Assembly (NCBI RefSeq): GCF_000735135.1
Contig: NZ_JPLZ01000001.1
Coordinates: forward strand, 124,001 to 188,000
Reading direction: 5' to 3'
Origin: Chryseobacterium sp. FH1
GTDB lineage: Bacteria; Bacteroidota; Bacteroidia; Flavobacteriales; Weeksellaceae
DNA: 64,000 nt
The notes beneath the pieces were generated by a model. It was not told the origin of the DNA and did no database searches. It was given only the letters and a program-made list of their open reading frames with translations. This document shows positions 33,197 to 41,150 of the stretch, piece by piece. The stretch's first letter is position 1, and each line of letters opens with the position of its first letter. Both the position numbers and the translations under genes were made by a program.

Positions 33197-34012
33197 TTAA
33201 TAACTTTCCTTATCATTCGGAAAATCAGCACTTTTCACATCTTTCACGTATTGTGAAACTGCGCCCGTAATTTCGGAGTATAAATCTAAATATCTTCTTA
33301 AAAACTTAGGCGAAAAACCTTGATTCATTCCAACCATATCGTGGTAAACGAGGACTTGCCCGTCGCAATCTTGTCCAGCTCCAATTCCAATCGTCGGAAT
33401 CGAAATACTTTCCGAAGCTCTTTTAGCAAGCGATGCTGGAATCTTCTCAAGAACGATCGCGAAACAGCCTAATTCCTCAAGTAATTTACAATCCGAAATC
33501 AATTTTTCCGCTTCTGCATCTTCCTTCGCTCTCACTTTATAAGTTCCGAACTGATAGATACTTTGAGGCGTCAAACCAAGATGTCCACAAACGGGAATTC
33601 CTGCATTCACGATTTTTCTGATAGATTCTTCAATCTCTTTTCCTCCCTCAATTTTGATTGCGTGCGCGCCACCTTCTTTCATCATTCTCACTGCAGATTC
33701 CAAAGCTTTCTCTGGATTACTTTGATAAGTTCCGAAAGGTAAATCTGCCACAACCAAAGCTCTTTCCACACCACGAACCACGCATTGCGTGTGGTAGATC
33801 ATTTGATCCAGCGTAATCGGCAAAGTCGTTTCGAAGCCTGCCATCACATTCGCCGCCGAATCACCTATTAATATAGAATCTACGCCACCAGCGTCCACCA
33901 TTTTTGCGGTTGTAAAATCGTACGCCGTCAGCATTGTGATTTTCTCCTTATCGAATTTCATTTTTCGCAAGGTCTCTGTGGTGATTTTTTTAATTTCTGA
34001 GTGTACAGACAT
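33197..34012 (-). CDS. panB: 3-Methyl-2-oxobutanoate hydroxymethyltransferase (ketopantoate hydroxymethyltransferase)
   Basis: 271 residues, standard family length. Motifs: KITMLTAYDFTTAKMVDAGGVDSILIGDSAANVMAGF (Asp metal ligands), DLPFGTYQ, AIKIEGG, GHLGLTPQSI, and GIGAGQDCDGQVLVYHDMVG near the C-terminus. It transfers a hydroxymethyl group from methylene-tetrahydrofolate to 2-oxoisovalerate, the first step of pantothenate and CoA synthesis. panC and panE are not adjacent. Upstream 34013-34136 is a repetitive AT-rich leader. Confidence 0.97.
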   Translation of the reverse strand: MSVHSEIKKITTETLRKMKFDKEKITMLTAYDFTTAKMVDAGGVDSILIGDSAANVMAGFETTLPITLDQMIYHTQCVVRGVERALVVADLPFGTYQSNPEKALESAVRMMKEGGAHAIKIEGGKEIEESIRKIVNAGIPVCGHLGLTPQSIYQFGTYKVRAKEDAEAEKLISDCKLLEELGCFAIVLEKIPASLAKRASESISIPTIGIGAGQDCDGQVLVYHDMVGMNQGFSPKFLRRYLDLYSEITGAVSQYVKDVKSADFPNDKESY

Positions 34013-34136
34013 AGGAATTATTAATGATAAATTATTAATGACAAATGATCACCACTAATAATGATTGATAAAGTAAAGTTGATAAATTTATTTGGAACGA
34101 CGAATTAATAATCAATTATCATTCATCGATTATCAC
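34013..34136. repeat. AT-rich TGATAAT-type repeat region
   Basis: 124 bp of alternating ATTAATGATAAATTATTAATG-like and AATCAATTATCATTCATCG-like units between the Crp/Fnr gene stop and the panB ATG. Similar sequence is found between the TPP aptamer and its receptor (5030-5138) and upstream of the sugar nucleotidyltransferase gene (46831-46880). All three lie directly before a minus-strand start codon. Confidence 0.5.
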
Positions 34137-34850
34137 TTATATAACAACGTGACCAAGTTTGATCAATTTGTCGCGGTTTAGGATTTTGATATTTCTGCCT
34201 TCCACGGAGATCAAATCATCTTGTTTGAATTCTGAGATCAATCGGATCGCGCTTTCTGTAGCGGTCCCAATCAAGTTGGCAATTTCTTCTCTCGTCAAAG
34301 AGATTTTGATGAAACCTTCCGGATCTGTTCCCAATTTCTGTTCTAATAACACAAGGATTTCCGCCAATCTTTCTCTCACTGTTTTTTGAGCCAAGAAAGT
34401 CACTGTGTTTGCAGATTCGCCCAATTCATAAGCAATTTTTTGAAGCATTGCGTAAGACAATTTTGGGTCAACCTCCAGCAAATGAAGGAAAACATCCGCT
34501 GGCAAAAACTGAACCGTCATTGGCGTCATCGCTTCCGCATTGGCTTGGAAATTCTCACCACAAAGCAAAGAACGGTAACCAATCAAATCATTTTCCTTGC
34601 AGAATCTCAGGATTTGATCTTTACCATAAACACCTGACTTCGATAATTTTGCAGTTCCTTTTTCGATAAAATAAACCCCCTTTGGCAAATCGCCGTCTTC
34701 GAAAACGACATCGCCTTTTGCAAATTCCAAAACTTTCAACGCTTTTTCATACGTTTCAAAATCTGAAGTGTTAAGACTTTCGCGCAAAGAATCTTTGTGG
34801 AAAGCTTTCGAGAAATTTTCTTCTATAACCAATTGTTGTTCAAGAGACAT
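34137..34850 (-). CDS. Crp/Fnr-family transcriptional regulator
   Basis: 237 residues from ATG 34850 (MSLEQQLVIEENFSKAFHKD); an in-frame TTG at 34871 would add seven residues but lies across a promoter box and the palindrome at 34856-34867. Cyclic-nucleotide-binding-like beta-roll (about 35-150: FAKGDVVFEDGDLPKGVYFIEKGTAKLS) is followed by a C-terminal winged helix-turn-helix (about 165-230: ISLTREEIANLIGTATESAIRLISEFK), the Crp family reading head. No clustered Cys at the N-terminus, so it is not an Fe-S oxygen sensor like FNR of enterobacteria. Divergent from ccoI; probable regulator of the cbb3 oxidase locus (inference). Confidence 0.9.
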   Translation of the reverse strand: MSLEQQLVIEENFSKAFHKDSLRESLNTSDFETYEKALKVLEFAKGDVVFEDGDLPKGVYFIEKGTAKLSKSGVYGKDQILRFCKENDLIGYRSLLCGENFQANAEAMTPMTVQFLPADVFLHLLEVDPKLSYAMLQKIAYELGESANTVTFLAQKTVRERLAEILVLLEQKLGTDPEGFIKISLTREEIANLIGTATESAIRLISEFKQDDLISVEGRNIKILNRDKLIKLGHVVI

Positions 34851-34855
34851 ACCTA

Positions 34856-34900
34856 TGACATTTGTCAGCAAAAATAAGACTTTTTAACGCTACATACCAA
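34856..34900 (-). promoter_or_regulatory. Crp/Fnr gene promoter with TGAC-N4-GTCA operator
   Basis: Minus-strand promoter: TTG (34898-34900), 21-bp spacing, TATTTTTG (34869-34876). Immediately downstream lies the palindrome TGACATTTGTCA (34856-34867), which fits the Crp/Fnr-type site TGAC-N4-GTCA and overlaps the predicted transcription start, 6 bp from the start codon. This is where a repressor would block. Autoregulation is inference. Confidence 0.6.
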
Positions 34901-34945
34901 TATTTTTGCCGTAATTTTGCAATCCAAATATCTGAGTAATTTTTA

Positions 34946-37324
34946 ATGGCAGAACAATGTTTTCACTGCGGGCAAAATATCGATAAGGAACAAATTCTTT
35001 TTGATGAAAAATTATTTTGCTGTAACGGTTGCCAATCCGTCTATGAAATTCTGAATGTTCATAATCTGGATAATTTCTACAATATCAACAAGCGTTCTGG
35101 AATCCGGCCAAGCAACGAAAACAATTCGCAGTTCGACTATCTAGACACACCAGAAATCTTCAACAAAGTGGTTGATTTTTCCGAAGGCGGAACTACATTG
35201 GTCACTTTCAAGATCCCGGTAATCCATTGTTCTTCTTGCATTTGGCTTTTGGAAAGTCTGCACACCATTAATAAAAACATCAAATACACTCAAGTCAATT
35301 TCACCAGAAAAACAGTTCAAATTTCTTTCAAAGAAGAAGAACTCAAACTGAGCGAATTGGCAAAATTCCTGACGAATCTTGGCTACAAACCAGTCATCAA
35401 CCTGGAAACGGCGGAGAAAAAACAGGATACGCTGGACAAAACGCTTCTTGTTAAACTGGCAATCGCTGGTTTTGCATTTGGAAATGGGATGTTTATCAGT
35501 TTTCCAGAATATATTTCTGGCAATGATGCATGGTTCCATTCATATAAACACCTTTTCCGTTTTATAATGTTCTTGCTGGCAACTCCCGTTGTATTTTATT
35601 CAGCTTCAGATTATTACAAATCCGCTTGGTTTGGATTAAAAAACAAAATCGTCAACATTGATGTTCCAATTGTTTTGGGAATTTTCGTGCTCTACGGCAG
35701 AAGTGTTTATGAAGTTTTGACAGATTACGGCCCGGGCTATTTTGACACACTCTGCGGATTGCTGTTCTTTATGTTGATGGGAAAAATGTTCCAAAAACGA
35801 ACCTACAACACGCTTTCTTACGACCGAGATTACAAATCGTTTTACCCGATTGCCGTTACCAAAGTTGACTTCAACGGAAAACAAGAGAATATTTTGCTTT
35901 CTGAATTAGCAGTTGGTGATAGAATTATGGTGCGAAATCAGGAAATCATTCCGGTAGATTCTGTTTTGATAAAAGGAGAAGGTAATATCGACAACAGTTT
36001 CATTACAGGAGAATCGGCGCATATTTCAAAAAAACCTGGCGACAAGATTTTTGCCGGCGGGAAACAATCGGGTTCAATTTTAGAATTGGAAGTCATCAAA
36101 AGTGTGGATCAAAGTTATCTGACTCAACTTTGGAACAAGGAAGCGTTCAAAAAATTCGAAACAGGACTAGACACTTTAACAAATACCATTAGTAAATACT
36201 TCACTTTCATCATTTTAGGAATCACGTTGATTGCCGGAATCTACTGGGCAAGAATCGATATGGAAAAGATGTTCCAAGTGGTTTCTGCTATTTTGATTGT
36301 GGCTTGCCCGTGTGCTTTGGCTTTGTCTGCGCCTTTCACTTTTGGTCACATTATGAGGATTTTGGGTCGAAATAATTTCTACGTGAAAGATACTTTGACG
36401 ATCGAAAGATTGGCGAAAATCGACACTTTGGTTTTCGACAAAACCGGAACAATCACAGAAAGTAAGAAATCGAATATCAACTATTTCGGAAGTGAGATTA
36501 AGGATTTTGATTTGAAGAATATCAAGTCGCTTCTGAAAAACTCGAACCATCCACTTTCCAAATCACTTTACAATTTCATCGAGGTTAATGATGATTATTT
36601 TGAAGTGGAAGATTTTGTTGAAATTTCTGGAAAAGGCTACGAAGGAAAAGTCCGAGGAACACTTTATAAAATCGGTTCCGCGAGTTTTACGGGCGAGAAA
36701 TCACAGGATTTGGAAACGGCTGTTTACATTAAAAAAGACGAGACTTTCCTTGGGAAATTCACTTTCAAAAATGAGTACCGAAACAATCTTTCGGAGCTTT
36801 TCAAAAATTTAAAACATTACGCCATCAATATTTTGAGCGGTGACAATCCTTCGGAAAAATCGATTTTACAACAATTGATTCCGACTGTTTCTGAAATGAA
36901 ATTCAATCAAAACCCTGAGAACAAGTTGGATTACATCAAAGAACTTCAGGACAAAGGACAAAAAGTAGCAATGCTCGGCGACGGATTGAATGACGCTGGC
37001 GCTTTAAAACAAAGCAATGTTGGAATCGCCATTTCCGATGACAGCAATTCTTTCACACCATCTTCCGATGTGATTATGAACGGCGAAAAAATTCCCGAAT
37101 TGGATAAATTCTTAGCCCTTGCGAAAGATGCGATCACGATTGTAAAAATCACATTCATAATCAGTTTGTGTTACAATGTCGTCGGTGTAGGATTTGCAGT
37201 TACCGGACATATGCATCCACTTTTTGCGGCTATTTTTATGCCGATAAGCTCTATAACTGTTGTCACATTCACGACACTTTCTACGTGGCTCAGAAGTTCA
37301 AAATACTTTCAGATAAGCATATAG
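34946..37324 (+). CDS. ccoI: CcoI/FixI-type copper P1B ATPase for cbb3 oxidase assembly
   Basis: 792 residues. An N-terminal metal-binding domain with CFHCG...CCNGC (about 5-29) is typical of FixI/CcoI. A heavy-metal-associated domain follows with HCSSC at about 95. Membrane helices surround the ion-path motif CPC at Cys454-Pro455-Cys456 (VACPCALALS). Phosphorylation site Asp498 in FDKTGT, TGES actuator motif (GESAHISK), and hinge LGDGLNDAGAL. It delivers copper for the CuB centre of cytochrome cbb3 oxidase. It starts 95 bp from the Crp/Fnr gene on the opposite strand and is followed by ccoS, the usual assembly-gene order. Confidence 0.95.
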   Translation: MAEQCFHCGQNIDKEQILFDEKLFCCNGCQSVYEILNVHNLDNFYNINKRSGIRPSNENNSQFDYLDTPEIFNKVVDFSEGGTTLVTFKIPVIHCSSCIWLLESLHTINKNIKYTQVNFTRKTVQISFKEEELKLSELAKFLTNLGYKPVINLETAEKKQDTLDKTLLVKLAIAGFAFGNGMFISFPEYISGNDAWFHSYKHLFRFIMFLLATPVVFYSASDYYKSAWFGLKNKIVNIDVPIVLGIFVLYGRSVYEVLTDYGPGYFDTLCGLLFFMLMGKMFQKRTYNTLSYDRDYKSFYPIAVTKVDFNGKQENILLSELAVGDRIMVRNQEIIPVDSVLIKGEGNIDNSFITGESAHISKKPGDKIFAGGKQSGSILELEVIKSVDQSYLTQLWNKEAFKKFETGLDTLTNTISKYFTFIILGITLIAGIYWARIDMEKMFQVVSAILIVACPCALALSAPFTFGHIMRILGRNNFYVKDTLTIERLAKIDTLVFDKTGTITESKKSNINYFGSEIKDFDLKNIKSLLKNSNHPLSKSLYNFIEVNDDYFEVEDFVEISGKGYEGKVRGTLYKIGSASFTGEKSQDLETAVYIKKDETFLGKFTFKNEYRNNLSELFKNLKHYAINILSGDNPSEKSILQQLIPTVSEMKFNQNPENKLDYIKELQDKGQKVAMLGDGLNDAGALKQSNVGIAISDDSNSFTPSSDVIMNGEKIPELDKFLALAKDAITIVKITFIISLCYNVVGVGFAVTGHMHPLFAAIFMPISSITVVTFTTLSTWLRSSKYFQISI

Positions 37325-37371
37325 AAAGCCCTTATTTAGAGCGATTATAAATTATCCCTTTTTCTGTCATT

Positions 37372-37403
37372 CTGACTAAAGTCAGTAATTTTCACTAAAT
37401 TTG
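37372..37403 (+). promoter_or_regulatory. ccoS-ccoNO promoter with TGAC-N4-GTCA palindrome
   Basis: CTGACTAAAGTCAG (37372-37385) is a 14-bp perfect palindrome containing TGAC-N4-GTCA, the same core as in front of the Crp/Fnr gene. It occupies the -33 place relative to TAAATTTG (37396-37403), leaving no TTTG there, which suits an activator-dependent promoter. A second TAAATTTG at 37420-37427 is too close to the ATG at 37436 to be the main element if a leader is needed. Confidence 0.6.
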
Positions 37404-37435
37404 ACGACTGTTTTTACCTTAAATTTGTAGCAGAT

Positions 37436-37624
37436 ATGGAGATTCTCTATTTAATGATTATCTGCAGCGTTTCTTTAGCTGTTATTTTTCTAATAATTTT
37501 CATTATTGGTGCTAAAAAAGGACAGTTTGAGGACGATGAGTCGCCGGCCGTCAGAATTCTGTTTGACGACGAGGTAAAAACTGAAGAGGAGAAAGAAACT
37601 CCTAAAAAAATCGATAAAGAATAA
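37436..37624 (+). CDS. ccoS: cbb3 oxidase maturation protein CcoS
   Basis: 62 residues. One N-terminal membrane helix (about 3-24, LYLMIICSVSLAVIFLIIF) followed by a short acidic-basic tail; this is the usual CcoS plan (the family motif near residue 30 is GQFEDDESPAVRILFDDE). CcoS is needed for active cbb3 oxidase cofactor insertion. It lies 15 bp upstream of ccoNO and forms an operon with it. Confidence 0.93.
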   Translation: MEILYLMIICSVSLAVIFLIIFIIGAKKGQFEDDESPAVRILFDDEVKTEEEKETPKKIDKE

Positions 37625-37639
37625 TTGCTATTTGTAGAT

Positions 37640-39925
37640 ATGGAAACACAAAAGTTTAGTTATGACAACGGGATTGTCCGAGCATTTTTAATTGCGACGG
37701 TGGTTTGCGGACTGTTAGGTTTTTTATTAGGCCTTACCGCTGCGTTGTTACTATTTTACCCGGAATTACCAGAATTTTTCTTAGGAACAGATGATCCTAC
37801 CATCAGAACGCTTCGAACAGAAGGAATGCAGGGGCTTATCAACTCCCACGGTGCGTTTGGGTTTGGACGTATTAGAATGTTGCACACCAGTATGGTTATT
37901 TTCGCATTTGTAGGAAACTCTATTTTCTCGGGAATCTATTTCTCACTTCAGAGACTTCTTAAAACAAGAATGTGGAGTGACACGCTGTCTTGGATCCACT
38001 TCTGGGGATGGCAATTGATGATCGTTGCTACGGTTATCACTTTCTTTATGGGACTCAACACTTCCAAAGAATACGCTGAGCACGAGTGGCCAATTGACAT
38101 TTTGATTACTGTCGTTTGGGTGATTTTCGGTATCAATATGTTCGGTACAATTGCAATTAGAAGAGTAAGACATTTATATGTTGCCATTTGGTTCTATATG
38201 GGAACTTGGGTTGCAGTTGCAATGCTCCATATTTTCAACAACTTAGAGATTCCTTTATCATTTGCAGGATGGAAATCTTACTCCGCTTACGCAGGTGTGA
38301 AAGATGCCTTGGTACAATGGTGGTACGGACATAATGCGGTTGCATTTTTCCTTACAACGCCAGTCTTAGGATTGATGTACTACTTCGTTCCAAAAGCGGC
38401 AGACAGACCAGTTTTCTCCTACAAATTATCTATTATTCACTTTTGGTCGTTGATCTTTGTCTATATCTGGGCAGGTCCTCATCACTTACAATACACTGCT
38501 CTACCAGCTTGGGCTCAGGCAGTTGGAACAGGTTTCTCAATTATGCTGATCGCACCATCTTGGGGTGGAATGCTAAATGGTCTTTTGACACTGAGAGGTG
38601 CTTGGGATAAAGTAAGAGAAAATCCAGTTCTTAAGTTCTTTGTTGTAGCTGTAACTTGTTACGGTATGGCAACTTTCGAAGGACCACTTTTGGCTACTAA
38701 AACAGTAAACAAAGTAGGTCACTTTACAGATTGGGTTATCGGTCACGTTCACTTAGGTGCACTTGGTTGGAACGGATTTATGGCTTTCGGGGTTATTTAT
38801 TACTTAGTTCCAGTTTTATGGAGAACCAAACTATGGTCTGTAAAATTAGCTAACTGGCATTTCTGGTTAGGAACATTCGGGATCATCTTTTATGCAGTTC
38901 CTTTGTACATCGCAGGATTTACGCAAGGTCTGATGTGGAAAGAATTCAACCCAGACGGAACATTGGTTTACAAAAACTGGTTGGATACTGTAACGGCTAT
39001 TCTTCCTCACTATAAATTAAGATTTGTTGGTGGATTGCTTTATTTCTCCGGAGGTGTTTTAATGGCAGTTAACTTAATTGCAACAGCTAGAAAAGGATCA
39101 TTCCAAAAAGAAGTTCCAGCAGAAACTCCAGCATTGGCGAAAATCAATAAAGGAAGAAAAGAAGGTGAGACTTTCCACTTGTGGTTAGAAAGAACACCAT
39201 TGTACTTAGGAATCCTTTCATTCGTTGCAGTTGCAATTGGTGGATCATTGGAAATACTTCCTACAATATTTGTAAAAGACAACGTTCCTACAATTTCTGC
39301 AGTGAAACCATATTCACCATTGGAATTGGAAGGTAGAGACATCTACATCAGAGAAGGTTGTAACGCTTGCCACTCGCAGATGGTACGTCCTTTCCGTGAT
39401 GAGGTAGTAAGATTCAACGGTAAGAATGGACAATACTCCAAAGCTGGTGAATTCATCTACGACAGACCATTCTTGTGGGGATCTAAAAGAACAGGACCGG
39501 ATTTGCATAGAGAAGGAGGCGCAAGACCAGATTCTTGGCACTTCAAACACATGTACAACCCAAGATCAACTTCTGCAGGCTCCATTATGCCAAGATATCC
39601 TTGGTTGATTGAGAAAACACTTGACAGAAGCAAGACCAAAGCTAAGTTGGAATTGATGAAAAATTCATTCGATGTTCCATACACGAAAGCTCAAATCGAC
39701 TCGATGGATTCTTGGATGAACAATCAGGCGAATGTCATTGTGAAAAATGTTTTTGCAGAAGCAGCCGATGTTAAAAAATCTTTTGATGAAGCTAAAGCTA
39801 AAAAGATACAAGATGGCGAACAATTTGTACCGCTTGAGAAGAGAGAAATCGTAGCTTTAATATCTTATCTGCAAAGACTTGGGACTGATATCAAAACGAC
39901 AGAAATAAAAACAGCAAGTAATTAA
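37640..39925 (+). CDS. ccoN: cbb3-type cytochrome c oxidase, fused subunit I/II (CcoN-CcoO)
   Basis: 761 residues from ATG 37640; an upstream in-frame TTG at 37625 is rejected. Residues about 1-490 are CcoN with 12 or more membrane helices and the haem/CuB His residues (for example in HLQYTALPAWAQ and VIGHVHLGALGWNGFMAFG). Residues about 500-761 are CcoO: one anchor helix (LYLGILSFVAVAIGG) then a cytochrome c domain with Cys574-x-x-Cys-His578 in CNACHSQMVRPFRDE, and the distal Met in TSAGSIMPRYPWL. CcoN and CcoO are separate genes in proteobacteria; the fusion is common in Bacteroidetes. High-affinity terminal oxidase for low oxygen. Confidence 0.96.
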   Translation: METQKFSYDNGIVRAFLIATVVCGLLGFLLGLTAALLLFYPELPEFFLGTDDPTIRTLRTEGMQGLINSHGAFGFGRIRMLHTSMVIFAFVGNSIFSGIYFSLQRLLKTRMWSDTLSWIHFWGWQLMIVATVITFFMGLNTSKEYAEHEWPIDILITVVWVIFGINMFGTIAIRRVRHLYVAIWFYMGTWVAVAMLHIFNNLEIPLSFAGWKSYSAYAGVKDALVQWWYGHNAVAFFLTTPVLGLMYYFVPKAADRPVFSYKLSIIHFWSLIFVYIWAGPHHLQYTALPAWAQAVGTGFSIMLIAPSWGGMLNGLLTLRGAWDKVRENPVLKFFVVAVTCYGMATFEGPLLATKTVNKVGHFTDWVIGHVHLGALGWNGFMAFGVIYYLVPVLWRTKLWSVKLANWHFWLGTFGIIFYAVPLYIAGFTQGLMWKEFNPDGTLVYKNWLDTVTAILPHYKLRFVGGLLYFSGGVLMAVNLIATARKGSFQKEVPAETPALAKINKGRKEGETFHLWLERTPLYLGILSFVAVAIGGSLEILPTIFVKDNVPTISAVKPYSPLELEGRDIYIREGCNACHSQMVRPFRDEVVRFNGKNGQYSKAGEFIYDRPFLWGSKRTGPDLHREGGARPDSWHFKHMYNPRSTSAGSIMPRYPWLIEKTLDRSKTKAKLELMKNSFDVPYTKAQIDSMDSWMNNQANVIVKNVFAEAADVKKSFDEAKAKKIQDGEQFVPLEKREIVALISYLQRLGTDIKTTEIKTASN

Positions 39926-39936
39926 AATTAAATAAA

Positions 39937-40134
39937 ATGATTCCGCAAAGTTTTAAAGACATCGTCTCCAACGTGGAAAATGCAGGTTTGTTTCAAACCA
40001 TTGCAATGATCATCTTCATTTTGTTTTTTCTTACAATAATTTATGTGGTTCTAAGAAGACCAAAAAAATATTACAAAGAAGAAGAAAATGCACCTTTGGA
40101 AAAAGACCACGAAGACGACAAATTTACTTTGTAA
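39937..40134 (+). CDS. ccoQ: cbb3 oxidase subunit CcoQ
   Basis: 65 residues. One membrane helix (about 18-40, LFQTIAMIIFILFFLTIIYVV) followed by RRPKKYYKEEENAPLEKD, the typical CcoQ tail with YVxxRxPKKYY. It is 11 bp after ccoNO and 19 bp before ccoP. CcoQ stabilises the complex. Short but position and motif agree. Confidence 0.9.
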   Translation: MIPQSFKDIVSNVENAGLFQTIAMIIFILFFLTIIYVVLRRPKKYYKEEENAPLEKDHEDDKFTL

Positions 40135-40153
40135 CATATAACGATAATTAATC

Positions 40154-41038
40154 ATGAAAAGAAGAGCACCTGTTTATATTAATATCCTGATTGTTTTTGG
40201 ATTATTGCTTGTAGTTTTTTACATGTTTTCTCAAACATCAGATTTCATTACATCCAAGTTTTTTATTGGAACTGCTTTGATTAGTATCATCGTAGTCTTC
40301 ATCCAAACTGCGATAGGAGATTTGATTGAAAATGAAAAATTCAAAAAGCTGACAGATAAGGAGAAGGCTACATACCTGGCAGATAAGAAAATTCCTTACT
40401 TCCAATATCTTTGGAACGGTGCTTTCAAAAGCCAATCTGAAAAAGAGGAAAAAGACATCCTTATCGACCACGGTTTCGATGGGATTATGGAATTAGACAA
40501 TCAGCTTCCAAAATGGTGGTTGGGATTATTCTATTTCGGAGTTGCATATTGTGTTTTGTACATTTCTTCATATTTCTTGACAGATTTTGCTCATCCAATC
40601 AAAGAGTACGAGCAAGAATACAGAGAGCAAACTGCTGCCATCAATGAGTATATGGAAACAGTTCCTCAAGCAACAATTGAAACTGCAAAATTCTCCGAAG
40701 ATAATGTTGAAGACGGAAGAGTCATTTTCGAAACCAACTGTGTGACTTGTCATGCTGACAAAGGAAAAGGAGGAATTGGTCCTAACTTGACAGATAACTT
40801 CTGGATCAACCAACCTGAGAAAACATTATTCAAAAATGTCTTCTACATGGTAGAAAACGGAAGTACAAACAACCCGACGATGCAAGCTTGGGGTAAAAAC
40901 GGCGTTCTTACTGGTAATGATATCGAAAAAGTTGCGGCTTACGTTTATCATATCAACCAAGAACAAGCTCCTATCACACCTGCACAAGGTGGTGCCGCTC
41001 CGCAAGGAACAGAGGCAAACTGGGAAAAAGCTGAATAA
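40154..41038 (+). CDS. ccoP: cbb3 oxidase cytochrome c subunit CcoP, single-haem form
   Basis: 294 residues. Two or three N-terminal membrane segments (about 7-25, 33-53 and 115-140, WWLGLFYFGVAYCVLYISSYFL), a CcoP-N region (YLWNGAFKSQSEKEEKDILIDHGFDGIMELDNQLPKWW), then one cytochrome c domain with Cys196-Val-Thr-Cys-His200. The distal Met is probably in NPTMQAWG. Many CcoP proteins carry two CXXCH motifs; only one is present here, a form common in Bacteroidetes. It donates electrons to CcoO and CcoN. A Pro/Ala/Gly-rich C-terminal tail follows the haem domain. Confidence 0.94.
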   Translation: MKRRAPVYINILIVFGLLLVVFYMFSQTSDFITSKFFIGTALISIIVVFIQTAIGDLIENEKFKKLTDKEKATYLADKKIPYFQYLWNGAFKSQSEKEEKDILIDHGFDGIMELDNQLPKWWLGLFYFGVAYCVLYISSYFLTDFAHPIKEYEQEYREQTAAINEYMETVPQATIETAKFSEDNVEDGRVIFETNCVTCHADKGKGGIGPNLTDNFWINQPEKTLFKNVFYMVENGSTNNPTMQAWGKNGVLTGNDIEKVAAYVYHINQEQAPITPAQGGAAPQGTEANWEKAE

Positions 41039-41046
41039 CATCATAT

Positions 41047-41137
41047 AAAAGAGATTGTCGAAAAATATCATTCGATTAGGAATGGTATTTGAAAATGAAA
41101 TAGCAATAGGTTCATTTTCGGGGCAATCTCTTTTTTT
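41047..41137 (+). terminator. Hairpin between ccoP and ccoG, terminator or attenuator
   Basis: An 11-bp perfect stem AAAAGAGATTG (41047-41057) / CAATCTCTTTT (41124-41134) closes a 66-nt loop and is followed by a T run. A smaller stem GAAAATGA / TCATTTTC lies inside the loop. It could end or reduce transcription of ccoNOQP before ccoG. Confidence 0.6.
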
Positions 41138-41150
41138 AGCAAATAACATT

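Noticed and set aside
34871-34873. Longer N-terminus of the Crp/Fnr regulator from TTG 34871
   Set aside because: The extra codons lie across the palindrome and promoter box; ATG 34850 fits the family start better.
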